A stretch of DNA of 64,000 nt from Calliopsis andreniformis. Its lineage: Eukaryota; Arthropoda; Insecta; Hymenoptera; Andrenidae. Each line of letters opens with the position of its first letter. Position 1 is the first letter of the stretch. This document shows, one piece after another, positions 12,781 through 25,430 of the stretch. The position numbers were made by a program, and so were the translations under genes. The stretch lies in assembly GCF_051401765.1 (NCBI RefSeq), contig NW_027480464.1, forward strand, positions 3,224,001-3,288,000, written 5' to 3'. The notes beneath the pieces were generated by a model. That model did not search any database and was not told the origin of the DNA. It saw only the letters and a list, made by a program, of their open reading frames with translations.

Positions 12781-14223
12781 CAATCCTCAATCCTCAATCC
12801 TCAATCCTCATTCTTCAATCCTCAATACCCAATCCTCAATCCTCAATCTTTAATCCTCAATCCTCAATCCTCAATTCTCAATCCTCAATCCGCAGTCCTC
12901 AGTCCTCAAAACTCAATCCTCAACCCTCATCCCTCATCCACAATCCTCAATCCTCAATCTTCAATCCTCAATCCTCAGTCCTCAATACTCAATCTTCAAT
13001 CCTCGATCCTCAATCCTCAATCCTCAATCCTCAATCCTCGATCCTCAATCTTCAATCCTCAATACCAAATCCTCAATCTTCAAACCTCAATCCACAACCC
13101 TCAATCCTCAATCCTCAATCTTCAATCATCAATATACAATCTTCAGTCCTCAATCCTCAATACTCAATCCTCAACCCTCAATCCTCAATGTTCAATCCGC
13201 GATACCCAATCCTCAATGTTCAATCCTCAATCGCCAATCCTCAGTCCTCAATCCTCAATTCTCAATCCTCAATCCTCAATCCTCAATCCTCAGTCCCCAA
13301 ACCTCAACCCTCAATCTTCAATCATCAAAACTCAATCTTCAATCCTCTATCCTCAATACTCAATCTTCAATCCTCAATCCTCAATCCACAATCTTCAATC
13401 CTCAATCCCCAATCCTCAATCCTCAATCCTCAATCCTCAGTCCTCAATTCTCATTCTTCAATCCTCAATACCAAATCCTCAATCTTCAATCCTCAATCCT
13501 CAATCCTCAATTCTCGATCCTCAATCCTCGATCCTCAGACCTCAAACATTGATACTCAACCCTCACTCCTCGTCCTCAATCCACAACCCTCAATCCTCAA
13601 TCCTCAATCTTCAATCATCAATATACAATCTTCAGTCCTCAAGCCTCAATACTCAATCCTCAATCCTCAATCCTCAATGTTCAATCCGCGATACCCAATA
13701 CTCAATGTTCGGTCCTCAATCCTCAATCCACAATCCTCAATCCTCAATCCTCAATCCTCAATCCTCAATCCTCAATCCTCAATCCTCAATCCTCAATCCT
13801 CAATCCTCAGTCCCCAAACCTCAATCCTCAATCTTCAATCCTCAAAACTCAATCTTCAATCCTCGATCCTCAATACTCAATCCTCAATCCTCAATCCTCA
13901 ATCGTCAGTCTTCAATCCTCAATACTCAATCTTCAATCCTCAATCCTCAACCCTCAATCCTCAATCCTAATTCCTCAATCCTCAATACCCAATCCTAAAT
14001 CTTCAATCCTCAATCCTCAATCCTCAATTGTCAATCCTCAATCCTCAGTCCTCAGTCCTCAAACCTCAATCCTCAATCCTCAATCCTCAATCCTCAGTCC
14101 TCAATCTTCAATGCTCAATACTCAACCTTCAATCCACAATCCTCAATTCTCAATCCTCAATCCTCAATCCTCAATCCTCAATCCTCAATCCTCAAGCCTC
14201 GATCGTCAGTCTTCAATCCTCAA
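12781..14223. repeat. 1928-bp HOR, copy 2 (truncated)
   Basis: Begins immediately after copy 1 and follows it, and bases 1-1443, closely (offsets 1928 and 12780). A private change, CAATCGCCAATCC, lies near 13230. Homology breaks after about 14223, where the sequence jumps into the 237-bp tandem pair, so this copy lacks roughly its last 485 bases. Confidence 0.87.
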
Positions 14224-14234
14224 TCCTCAATTCT

Positions 14235-14471
14235 CAATACCAAATCCTCAATCTTCAATCCGCAATCCTCAATCCTCAATTCTCGATCCTCAATCCTCGA
14301 TCCTCAGACCTCAAACATTGATACTCAACCTTCACTCCTCGTCCTCAATCCACAACCCTCAATCCTCAATCCTCAATCTTCAATCATCAATATACAATCT
14401 TCAGTCCTCAATCCTCAATACTCAATCCTCAATCCTCAATCCTCAGTCCTCAATTCTCATTCTTCAATCCT
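14235..14471. repeat. 237-bp module, tandem copy 1
   Basis: Starts CAATACCAAATCCTC and is followed directly by a second copy. It has 34 units, 33 heptamers and one hexamer (CGTCCT at 14340). It includes CAATCCGCAATCC, the CAAACATTGATACTC motif and CAATCATCAATATACAATC. The same 237-bp spacing appears between CATT heptamers at 10309/10546, 19810/20047, 22688/22925 and 27730/27967. Confidence 0.88.
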
Positions 14472-14665
14472 CAATACCAAATCCTCAATCTTCAATCCGC
14501 AATCCTCAATCCTCAATTCTCGATCCTCAATCCTCGATCCTCAGACCTCAAACATTGATACTCAACCTTCACTCCTCGTCCTCAATCCACAACCCTCAAT
14601 CCTCAATCCTCAATCTTCAATCATCAATATACAATCTTCAGTCCTCAATCCTCAATACTCAATCC
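14472..14665. repeat. 237-bp module, tandem copy 2 (partial)
   Basis: Identical in layout to the preceding copy, with its hexamer at 14577, exactly 237 bases after the first. The match fades after about 14660, where this copy continues into CAAACCTCAATGTTC and a CCGCGATACC landmark. Segment D begins inside the preceding copy, so the pair was formed before or during the segment D duplication. Confidence 0.82.
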
Positions 14666-15155
14666 TCAATCCTCAAACCTCAATGTTCAATCCGCGATAC
14701 CTAATCCTCAATGTTCAATCCTCAATCCTCAATCCTCAATCCTCAATCCTCAATTCTCAATCCTCAATCCTCAATCCTCAATCCTCAGTCCCCAAACCTC
14801 AATCCTCAATCTTCAATCATCAAAACTCAATCTTCAATCCTCGATCCTCAATACTCAATCCTCAATCCTCAATCCTCAATCGTCAGTCTTCAATCCTCAA
14901 TACTCAATCTTCAATCCTCAATCCTCAATACTCAATCCTCAACCCTCATTCCTCAATCCTCAATACCCAATCCTCAATCTTCAATCCTCATTCCTCAATC
15001 CTCAATTCTCAATCCTCAATCCTCAGACCTCAGTCCTCAAACATAAATCCTCAATCCTCAGCCCTCATCCTCAATCCTCAATCCTCAACCATCAATCCTC
15101 AATCTTCAATACTCGATACTCAATCTTCAATCCTCAATCCTCAGTCTTCAAACCT

Positions 15156-15344
15156 CAATTCTGAGTCCTCTGTCCTGAATCCTCAATCTTCGGCCCTCAG
15201 TCCTCAACAATCAGTTGTCAATCCTCAATCCTCAATAGAATATCCTCAATCCACAGTTTTCAATACTCAATACTCAATCAGCAATCTTCAAACCTCTATA
15301 CACAAACATCAATTCTCATCACTCAACCCTCAACACTCAGTCCA
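15156..15344. repeat. 189-bp block, subtype gamma
   Basis: Lies in segment D copy 1. CTGTCCTGAATCC and CTATACACAAAC are shared with its direct sister at 21737. Confidence 0.87.
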
Positions 15345-16410
15345 CAATGTTCAAGCCTCAATCCTCAATCCTCAATCCTCATTCGTCAACCTTCAATCCT
15401 CAATAATCAATCTTCGATCCTCAATCCTCAATCCTCAATACTCAATCCTCAATCCTCATTCGTCAATCTTCAATCCTCAATACTCAATCTTCGATCCTCA
15501 ATCATCAATCCTCAATACTCAATCCTCAATCCTCAATTTTCTATCCTCATTCTTCAATCATCAATAGCCAATACTCAATCTTCAACCTTCAATCCTCAAT
15601 CCTCAATCCTCAATCCTCATTCTTCAATCCTCAATACCCAATCCTCAATCTTCAATCCTCAATCCTCAACCCTCAATCCTCAATCCTCAATCCTCAATTT
15701 TCAATCCTCATTCTTCAATCCTCAATACCCAATACTCAATCTTCAATCTTCAGTCCTCAATCCTCAATCCTCAATTCTCAACCCTCTATCCCCAGTCCTG
15801 AGTCCTCAAACCTCAATCCTCAACCCTCAGCCCTCATTGTCAATCCTCAATCTTCAATCCTCAATCCTCAATCTTCAATGCTCAATACTCAATCTTCAAT
15901 CCTCAATCTTCAATCCTCAATCCGCAGTCCTCAATACTCAATCTTCAATCCTAGATCCTCAATCCTCAATCCTCAATCCTCAATCCTCAATTCTCAATGC
16001 TCAATCCTCAATCCTCAGTCCTCAGTCCTCAGTCCCCAAACCCCAATCCTCAATCTTCAATCCTCAATACTCAATCTTCAATCCTCGGTACTCAATACTC
16101 AATCCTCAATCCTCAATCCTCAATCGTCAGTCTTCAATCCTCAATACTCAATCTTCAATCCTCAATCCTCAATCCTCATTTCTCATTCTTCAATCCTCAA
16201 TACCCAATCCTCAATCTACAATCCTCAATCCTCAATCCTCAATTCTCAATCCTCAATCCTCAGTCCTCAGTCCTCAAACCTCAGTCCTCAACCCTCAGCC
16301 CTCATCCTCAATCCTCAACCCTCAACCGTCAATCCTCAATCCTCAATCCTCAATCGTCAGTGTTCAATCCTCAATATTCAATCATCAATCCTCAATCCTC
16401 AATCCTCAAT

Positions 16411-18032
16411 CCACAACCCTCAATCCTCAATCCTCAATCTTCAATCATCAATATACAATCTTCAGTCCTCAATCCTCAATACTCAATCCTCAACCCTCAA
16501 TCCTCAATGTTCAATCCGCGATACCCAATCCTCAATGTTCAATCCTCAATCCTCAATCCTCAGTCCTCAATCCTCAATTCTCAATCCTCAATCCTCAATC
16601 CTCAATCCTCAGTCCCCAAACCTCAACCCTCAATCTTCAATCATCAAAACTCAATCTTCAATCCTCTATCCTCAATACTCAATCTTCAATCCTCAATCCT
16701 CAATCCACAATCTTCAATCCTCAATCCCCAATCCTCAATCCTCAATCCTCAATCCTCAGTCCTCAATTCTCATTCTTCAATCCTCAATACCAAATCCTCA
16801 ATCTTCAATCCTCAATCCTCAATCCTCAATTCTCGATCCTCAATCCTCGATCCTCAGACCTCAAACATTGATACTCAACCCTCACTCCTCGTCCTGAATC
16901 CACAACCCTCAGTCCTCAATCCTCAATCTTCAATCATCAATATACAATCTTCAGTCCTCAAGCCTCAATACTCAATCCTCAATCCTCAATCCTCAATGTT
17001 CAATCCGCGATACCCAATACTCAATGTTCGGTCCTCAATCCTCAATCCACAATCCTCAATCCACAATCCTCAATCCTCAATCCTCAATCCTCAATCCTCA
17101 ATCCTCAATCCTCAATCCTCAATCCTCAGTCCCCAAACCTCAATCCTCAATCTTCAATCCTCAAAACTCAATCTTCAATCCTCGATCCTCAATACTCAAT
17201 CCTCAATCCTCAATCCTCAATCGTCAGTCTTCAATCCTCAATACTCAATCTTCAATCCTCAATCCTCAATCCTCAATCCTCAATCCTAATTCCTCAATCC
17301 TCAATACCCAATCCTAAATCTTCAATCCTCAATCCTCAATCCTCAATTGTCAATCCTCAATCCTCAGTCCTCAGTCCTCAAACCTCAATCCTCAATCCTC
17401 AATCCTCAATCCTCAGTCCACAATCTTCAATGCTCAATACTCAACCTTCAATCCACAATCCTCAATTCTCAATCCTCAATCCTCAATCCTCAATCCTCAA
17501 TCCTCAATCCTCAATCCTCGATCGTCAGTCTTCAATCCTCAATACTCAATCTTCAATCCTCAATCCTCAATCCTCAATCCTCAATCCTCATTCTTCAATC
17601 CTCAATACCCAATCCTCAATCCTCAATCTTTAATCCTCAATCCTCAATCCTCAATTCTCAATCCTCAATCCTCAGTCCTCAGTCCTCAAACCTCACTCCT
17701 CAACCCTCATCCCTCATCCACCATCCTCAATCCTCAATCTTCAATCCTCAATCCTCAGTCCTCAATACTCAATCTCCAATCATCGATCCTCAATCCTCAA
17801 TCCTCAATCCTCAATCATCAATCCTCAATCCTCAATCCTCAATTTTCAATCCTCATTCTTCAATCCTCCTTACCCAATACTCAATCTTCAATCTTCAACC
17901 CTCAATCCTCAATCCACAATTCTCAATCCTCTATCCCCAGTCCTCAGTCCTCAAACCTCAATCCTCAACCCTCAGCCCTCATCGTCAATCCTCAATCTTC
18001 AATCCTCAATCCTCAATCTTCAATGCTCAATA
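16411..18032. repeat. Third relative of the 1615/1928-bp HOR
   Basis: Matches 11164-12785 at offset 5247 and 312 onward at offset 16099. Private changes include GTCCTGAATCC near 16894, CAGTCCACAATCTTC near 17415 and CCTCCTTACCC near 17868. It then runs into segment B copy 2, as copy 2 of the 1615-bp HOR runs into segment B copy 1, so about 1.9-5.1 kb and 16.4-19.8 kb are one larger duplicated block. Confidence 0.85.
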
Positions 18033-19795
18033 CTCAATCTTCAATCCTCAATCATCAATCCTCAATCCTCAGTCCTCAATACTCAATCTTCAATCCTCGA
18101 TCCTCAATCCTCAATCCTCAATCCTCAATCCTCGATCCTCAATCTTCAATCCTCAGTCCCAAATCCTCAATCTTCAATCCTCAATCCTCAGCCCTCAATC
18201 TTCAATCCTCATTACTCAATCTTCAATCCTCAATTCTCAATCCTCAATCCTCAATCCTCAATCCTCATTCTTCAATCCTCAATACCCAATCCTCAATCTT
18301 CAACCCTCAATCCTCAATCCACAATTCTCAATCCTCAATCCTCAATCCTCAGACCTCAAACATCAATACACAACCCTCAGTCCTTGTCCTCAATCCACAA
18401 CCCCCAATCCTCAATCCTCAATCTTCAATCATCAATATTCAATCTTCAATCCTGAATCCTCAATCCTCAATCCTCAATCCTCAACCCTCAATCCTCAATC
18501 CTCAATCCTCAATCCTCAATACCAAATCCTCAATCTTCAATCCTCAATCCTCAATCCTCAATTCTCGATCCTCAATCCTCTATCCTCAGACCTCAATCCT
18601 CATTATTCAATCCTCAATACCAAATCCTCAATCTTCAATCCTCAATCCTCAAACCTCAATTCTCGATCCTCAATCCTCGATCCTCAGACCTCAAACATTA
18701 ATACTCAACCCTCACTCCTCGTCCTCAATCCACAACCCTCAATCCTCAATCCTCAATCTCCAATCATCAATATACAATCTTCAGTCCTCAATCCTCAATA
18801 CTCAATCCTCAATCCTCAATCCTCAATGTTCAATCCGCGATACCCAATCCTCAATGTTCAATCCTCAATCCTCAATCCTCAATCCTCAATCTTCAATCCT
18901 CAATCCTCAATCCTCAATCCTCAATCCTAATTCCTCAATCCTCAATACCCAATCCTAAATCTTCAATCCTCAATCCTCAATCCTCAATTGTCAATCCTCA
19001 ATCCTCAGTCCTCAGTCCTCATACCTCAATCCTCAAACCTCAGACCTCATCCTCAATCCTCAATACTCAACCCTCAATCCTCAATCTTCAATCCTCGATA
19101 CTCAATCTTCAATAGTCAATCCTCAGTCCTCAAACCTCAATTCTGAATCCTCAATCCTGAATCCTCAATCTTCGGCCCTCAGTCCTCAACAATCAATTGT
19201 CAATACTCAACCCTCAATAGAATATCCTCAATTAACAGTTTTCAATAATCAATCCCCATTCTTCAATCTTCAAACCCCAATCCACAAACAACAATTCCCA
19301 TCACTCAACCCTCAACACTCAGTACTCAATCTTCAATCCTCAATCCTCAATCCTCTACCTTCAATCCTCAATACTCAATCTTCAGTCCTCAATCCTCAAT
19401 TTTCAATCCTCAATACTCAATCCTCAATCGTCAATCCTCAATCCCCAATTCTCAATCTTCAATCCTGAAACCTCAATCCTCAATCCCCAATCCTCAATCT
19501 TCAATCCTCAATACTCAATCGTCAATCCTCAATCCTCAATCCTCAATCCTCAATCCACAATTTTCAATCCGCGATACCCAATCCTCAATGTTCAATCCTC
19601 AATCCTCAATCCTCAATCCTCAATGCTCAATCATCAATCCTCAATCCTCAATCCTCAGTCCCCAAACCTCAATCCTCAATCTTCAATCCACAATACTCAA
19701 TCTTCAATCCTCGATACTCAATACTCAATCCTCAATCCTCAATCCTCAATCGTCAGTCTTCAATCCTCAATAGTCAATCTTCAATCCTCAATCCT
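18033..19795. repeat. Segment B, copy 2
   Basis: Second copy of 3.3-5.1 kb. One heptamer more near 18920 and one fewer near 19050 return the offset from 14707 to 14700. Differences include CTCTACCTTC near 19353. The part from about 18950 also aligns with 26870-28190 (offset 7920), linking the left third of the window with the nested duplications at 26-38 kb. Confidence 0.85.
19138..19326. repeat. 189-bp block, subtype alpha
   Basis: In segment B copy 2; sister of 4438 at offset 14700 and of 27058 at offset 7920. Confidence 0.87.
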
Positions 19796-21002
19796 CAATC
19801 CTCAATCCTCATTCTTCAATCCTCAATACCCAATCCTCAATCTACAATCCTCAATCCTCAATCCTCAATTCTCAATCCTCAATCCTCAGTCCTCAGTCCT
19901 CAAACCTCAATCCTCAACCCTCAGCCCTCATCCTCAATCCTCAACCCTCAACCCTCAATCCTCAACCCTCAATCCTCAATCGTCAGTCTTCTATCCTCAA
20001 TACTCAATCATCAATCCTCAATCCTCAATCCTCAATCCTCAATCCTCATTCTTCAATCCTCAATACCCAATCCTCAATCTTCAATCCTCAACCCTCAATC
20101 CTCAATTCTCAATCCTCAATCCTCAATTCTCAATCCTCAATCCTCAGTCCTCAGTCCTCAAACCTCAATCCTCAACCCTCAGCTCTCATCGTCAATCCTC
20201 AATGTTCAATCCTCAATCCTCAATCTTCAATGCTCAATAATCAGCCTTCAATCCACAATCCTCAATTCTCAATCCTCAATCCTCAACCCTCAATCCTCAA
20301 TCTTCAATCCTCAATCCTCAATCGTCAGTCTTCAATCCTCAATACTCAATCTTCAATCCTCAATCCTCAATCCTCAATCCTCAATCCTCATTCTTCAATC
20401 CTCAATACCCAATCCTCAATCCTCAATCTTTAATCCTCAATCCTCAATCCTCAATTCTCAATCCTCAATCCTCAGTCCTCAGTCCTCAAAACTCAATCCT
20501 CAACCCTCATCCCTCATCCACAATCCTCAATCCTCAATCTTCAATCCTCAATCCTCAGTCCTCAATAATCAATCTTCAATCCTCGATCCTCAATCCTCAA
20601 TCCTCAATCCTCAATCCTCGATCCCAAATCTTCAATCCTCAATACCAAATCCTCAATCTTCAATCCTCAATCCACAACCCTCAATCCTCAATCCTCAATC
20701 TTCAATCATCAATATACAATCTTCAGTCCTCAATCGTCAATACTCAATCCTCAACCCTCAATCCTCAATGTTCAATCCGCGATACCCAATCCTCAATGTT
20801 CAATCCTCAATCCTCAATCCTCAATCCTCAATCCTCAATCCTCAATTCTCAATCCTCAATCCTCAATCCTCAATCCTCAGTCCCCAAACCTCAATCCTCA
20901 ATCTTCAATCATCAAAACTCAATCTTCAATCCTCTATCCTCAATACTCAATCTTCAATCCTCAATCCTCAATCCACAATCTTCAATCCTCAATCCCCAAT
21001 CC
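19796..21002. repeat. Segment C copy 2 tail joined to a HOR fragment
   Basis: Up to about 20281 this is the end of segment C copy 2, with CATTCTT heptamers 237 bases apart at 19810 and 20047. From about 20361 it resembles the start of the window (bases 1-690, offset 20360 then 20367), a truncated piece of the 1928-bp HOR. It ends where segment D copy 2 begins. Confidence 0.78.
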
Positions 21003-22904
21003 TCAATCCTCAATCCTCAATCCTCAGTCCTCAATTCTCATTCTTCAATCCTCAATACCAAATCCTCAATCTTCAATCCGCAATCCTCAATCCTCAATTC
21101 TCGATCCTCAATCCTCGATCCTCAGACCTCAAACATTGATACTCAACCTTCACTCCTCGTCCTCAATCCACAACCCTCAATCCTCAATCCTCAATCTTCA
21201 ATCATCAATATACAATCTTCAGTCCTCAATCCTCAATACTCAATCCTCAATCCTCAAACCTCAATGTTCAATCCGCGATACCTAATCCTCAATGTTCAAT
21301 CCTCAATCCTCAATCCTCAATCCTCAATCCTCAATTCTCAATCCTCAATCCTCAATCCTCAATCCTCAGTCCCCAAACCTCAATCCTCAATCTTCAATCA
21401 TCAAAACTCAATCTTCAATCCTCGATCCTCAATACTCAATCCTCAATCCTCAATCCTCAATCGTCAGTCTTCAATCCTCAATACTCAATCTTCAATCCTC
21501 AATCCTCAATACTCAATCCTCAACCCTCATTCCTCAATCCTCAATACCCAATCCTCAATCTTCAATCCTCATTCCTCAATCCTCAATTCTCAATCCTCAA
21601 TCCTCAGACCTCAGTCCTCAAACATAAATCCTCAATCCTCAGCCCTCATCCTCAATCCTCAATCCTCAACCATCAATCCTCAATCTTCAATACTCGATAC
21701 TCAATCTTCAATCCTCAATCCTCAGTCTTCAAACCTCAATTCTGAGTCCTCTGTCCTGAATCCTCAATCTTCGGCCCTCAGTCCTCAACAATCAGTTGTC
21801 AATCCTCAATCCTCAATAGAATATCCTCAATCCACAGTTTTCAATACTCAATACTCAATCAGCAATCTTCAAACCTCTATACACAAACATCAATTCTCAT
21901 CACTCAACCCTCAACACTCAGTCCACAATGTTCAAGCCTCAATCCTCAATCCTCAATCCTCATTCGTCAACCTTCAATCCTCAATAATCAATCTTCGATC
22001 CTCAATCCTCAATCCTCAATACTCAATCCTCAATCCTCATTCGTCAATCTTCAATCCTCAATACTCAATCTTCGATCCTCAATCATCAATCCTCAATACT
22101 CAATCCTCAATCCTCAATTTTCTATCCTCATTCTTCAATCATCAATAGCCAATACTCAATCTTCAACCTTCAATCCTCAATCCTCAATCCTCAATCCTCA
22201 TTCTTCAATCCTCAATACCCAATCCTCAATCTTCAATCCTCAATCCTCAACCCTCAATCCTCAATCCTCAATCCTCAATTTTCAATCCTCATTCTTCAAT
22301 CCTCAATACCCAATACTCAATCTTCAATCTTCAGTCCTCAATCCTCAATCCTCAATTCTCAACCCTCTATCCCCAGTCCTGAGTCCTCAAACCTCAATCC
22401 TCAACCCTCAGCCCTCATTGTCAATCCTCAATCTTCAATCCTCAATCCTCAATCTTCAATGCTCAATACTCAATCTTCAATCCTCAATCTTCAATCCTCA
22501 ATCCGCAGTCCTCAATACTCAATCTTCAATCCTCGATCCTCAATCCTCAATCCTCAATCCTCAATCCTCAATTCTCAATGCTCAATCCTCAATCCTCAGT
22601 CCTCAGTCCTCAGTCCCCAAACCCCAATCCTCAATCTTCAATCCTCAATACTCAATCTTCAATCCTCAATCCTCAATCCTCATTTCTCATTCTTCAATCC
22701 TCAATACCCAATCCTGAATCTACAATCCTCAATCCTCAATCCTCAATTCTCAATCCTCAATCCTCAGTCCTCAGTCCTCAAACCTCAGTCCTCAACCCTC
22801 AGCCCTCATCCTCAATCCTCAACCCTCAACCGTCAATCCTCAATCCTCAATCCTCAATCGTCAGTGTTCAATCCTCAATATTCAATCATCAATCCTCAAT
22901 CCTC
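21003..22904. repeat. Segment D, copy 2 (lacks 77 bp)
   Basis: Follows segment D copy 1 base for base for more than 1.6 kb, sharing unusual features such as CAAACATAAATCC, CTGTCCTGAATCC and CATTCTTCAATCATCAATAG. It lacks 11 heptamers present at 16087-16163 in copy 1. A private change is CCTGAATCTAC near 22714. Confidence 0.88.
21737..21925. repeat. 189-bp block, subtype gamma
   Basis: In segment D copy 2, 6581 bases after the block at 15156 and sharing all its private marks. Confidence 0.87.
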
Positions 22905-23635
22905 AATCCTCAATCCTCAATCCTCATTCTTCAATCCTCAATACCCAATCCTCAATCTTCAATCCTCGACACTCAATCCTCAATTCTCAATCCTCAATTC
23001 TCAATTCTCAATCCTCAATCCTCAGTCCTCAGTCCTCAAACCTCAATCCCCAACCCTCAGCCCTCATCGTCGATCCTCAATCTTCAATCCTCAATCCTCA
23101 ATCTTCAATGCTCAATACTCAACCTTCAATCCACAATCCTCAATTCTCAATCCTCAAACCTCAATCCTCAATCCTCAATCCTCAATCCTCAATCGTCAGT
23201 CTTCAATCCTCAATACTCAATCTTCAATCCTCAATCCTCAATCCACAATCCTCAATCCTCAATCTTCAATCCTCAATCCTCAGTCCTCAATACTCAATCT
23301 TCAATCATCGATCCTCAATCGTCAATCCTCAATCCTCAATCCTCGATTCTCAATCTTCAATCCTCAATCCTCAATCCTCAATCCTCAATTCTCAATCCTC
23401 AATCCTCAGTCCTCAGTCCTCAAACCTCAATCCTCAACCCTCATCCCTCATCCACAATCCTCAATCCTCAATCTTCAATCCTCAGTCCTCAGTCCTCAAT
23501 ACCCAATCCTCAATCTTCAATTATCAATCCTCAATCCACAATTCTCAATCCTCAATCCTCAATCCTCAGACCTCAAACATCAATACACAACACTCAGACC
23601 TTGTCCTCAATCCACAATCCTCAATCTTCAATCCT
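22905..23635. repeat. Mosaic array segment
   Basis: Heptamer array connecting segment D copy 2 with the 1816-bp tandem pair. It has a CATTCTT heptamer at 22925, 237 bases after the one at 22688, two GTCCTCAGTCC-type hexamer contexts (CATCGT near 23066, CATCCA near 23449) and a TGTCCT hexamer near 23602. No single long sister copy was evident. Confidence 0.7.
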
Positions 23636-24605
23636 CAATCCTCAATCCTCAATCCTCAATCCTCAATCCTCAATTTTCAATCCTCATTCTTCAATCCTCA
23701 ATACCCAATACTCAATCTTCAATCTTCAATCCTCAATCCTCATTCCTCAATTCTCAATCCTCTATCCCCAGTTCTCAGTCCTCAAACCTCAATCCTCAAC
23801 CCTCAGCCCTCATCGTCAATCCTCAATCTTCATTCCTCAATCCTCAATCTTCAATGCTCAATACTCAGTCTTCAACCCTCAATCTTCAATCCTCAATCCT
23901 CAGTCCTCAATACTCAATCTTCAATCCTCGATCCTCAATCCTCAATCCTCAGTCCCAAATCCTCGATCCTCAATCTTCAATCCTCAGTCCCAAATCCTCC
24001 ATCTTCAATCCTCAATCCTCAGCCCTCAATTTTCAATCCTCATTACTCAATCTTCAGTCCTCAATTCTCAATCCTCAATCCTCAATCCTCAATCCTCATT
24101 CTTCAATCCTCAATACCCAATCCTCAATCTTCAACCCTCAATCCTCAATCCACAATTCTCAATCCTCAATCCTCAATCCTCAGACCTCAAACATCAATAC
24201 ACAACCCTCAGTCCTTGTCCTCAATCCACAACCCTCAATCCTCAATCCTCAATCTTCAATCATCAAAACTCAATCTTCAATCCTCTATCCTCAATACTCA
24301 ATCCTCAGTCCTCAATCCTCAATCGTCAGTCTTCAATCCTCAGTGCTCAATATTCAATCCTCAATCCTCAATCCTCAATCCTCAATCCTCATTCCTCAAT
24401 CCTCAATACCCAATCCTCAATCTTCAATCCTCAATCCTCAATCCTCAATTCTCAATCCTCAATCCTCAGTCCTCAGTCCTCAAACCTCAATCCTCAACCC
24501 TCAGCCCTCATCCTCAATCCCCAATCCTCAACCCTCAATCCTCAATCCTCAATCTTCAATCATCGATACTCAACCTTCAATCCTCAATCCTCAGTCCTCA
24601 AACCT

Positions 24606-24794
24606 CAATTCTGAATCCTCAATCCTGAATCCTCAATCTTCGGCCCTCAGTCCTCAACAGTCAGTTGTCTATCCTCAATCCTCAATAGAATATCCTCAAT
24701 TAACAGTTTCCAATACACAATACTCAATCTGCAATCTTCAAACCTCTATCCACAAACATCAATTCTCATAACTCAACCCTCAACGCTCAGTCCT
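24606..24794. repeat. 189-bp block, subtype delta
   Basis: Delta is marked by GTTGTCTATCC, AATTAACAGTTTCC, CATAACTC and CAACGCTCAG. Each delta copy is followed by an alpha copy starting 636 bases downstream. Confidence 0.87.
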
Positions 24795-25241
24795 CGATGT
24801 TCAATCCTCAATCCTCAATCCTCAATCCTCAATCGTCAGCCTTCAATTCTCAATACTCAATCTTCAGTCCTCAATCCTCAATCTTCAATCATCAATATTC
24901 AATCTTCAATCCTCAATCCTCAATCCTCAATCCTCAATCCTCAATCCTCAGTCCTCAATTCTCATTCTTCAATCCTCAATACCAAATCCTCAATCTTCAA
25001 TCCTCAATCCTCAATCCTCAGTCCTCAATCCTAATTCCTCAATCCTCAATACCCAATCCTAAATCTTCAATCCTCAATCCTCGATCCTCAATTGTCAATC
25101 CTCAATCCTCAGTCCTCAGTCCTCAAACCTCAATCCTCAACCCTCAGACCTCATCCTCAATCCTCAATACTCAACCCTCAATCCTCAATATTCAATCCTC
25201 GATACTCAATCTTCAATACCCAATCCTCAGTCCTCAAACCT

Positions 25242-25430
25242 CAATTCTGAATCCTCAATCCTGAATCCTCAATCTTCGGCCCTCAGTCCTCAACAATCAA
25301 TTGTCAATACTCAACCCTCAATAGAATATCCTCAATTAACAGTTTTCAATAATCAATCCCCATTCTTCAATCTTCAAACCCCAATCCACAAACAACAATT
25401 CCCATCACTCAACCCTCAACACTCAGTACT
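25242..25430. repeat. 189-bp block, subtype alpha
   Basis: Downstream partner of the delta block at 24606 in the 1816-bp HOR copy 1. It is preceded by CAATACCCAATCC where the sister has CAATACTCAATCC. Confidence 0.87.

Larger units (their letters stand above)
14422..16400. repeat. Segment D, copy 1
   Basis: Repeats at 21003-22904 with offset 6581 up to 16086 and 6504 afterwards. The 77-base change is an 11-heptamer difference in this copy between two direct repeats of CAATACTCAATCTTCAATCC. It contains a 189-bp block (15156-15344) and the GTCAGTGTTC variant near 16355, shared with the second copy. Confidence 0.88.

Noticed and set aside
14235..14665. tRNA or other small RNA gene within the 237-bp module
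   Set aside because: No cloverleaf, no internal promoter boxes, and almost no G on the + strand to pair with C.
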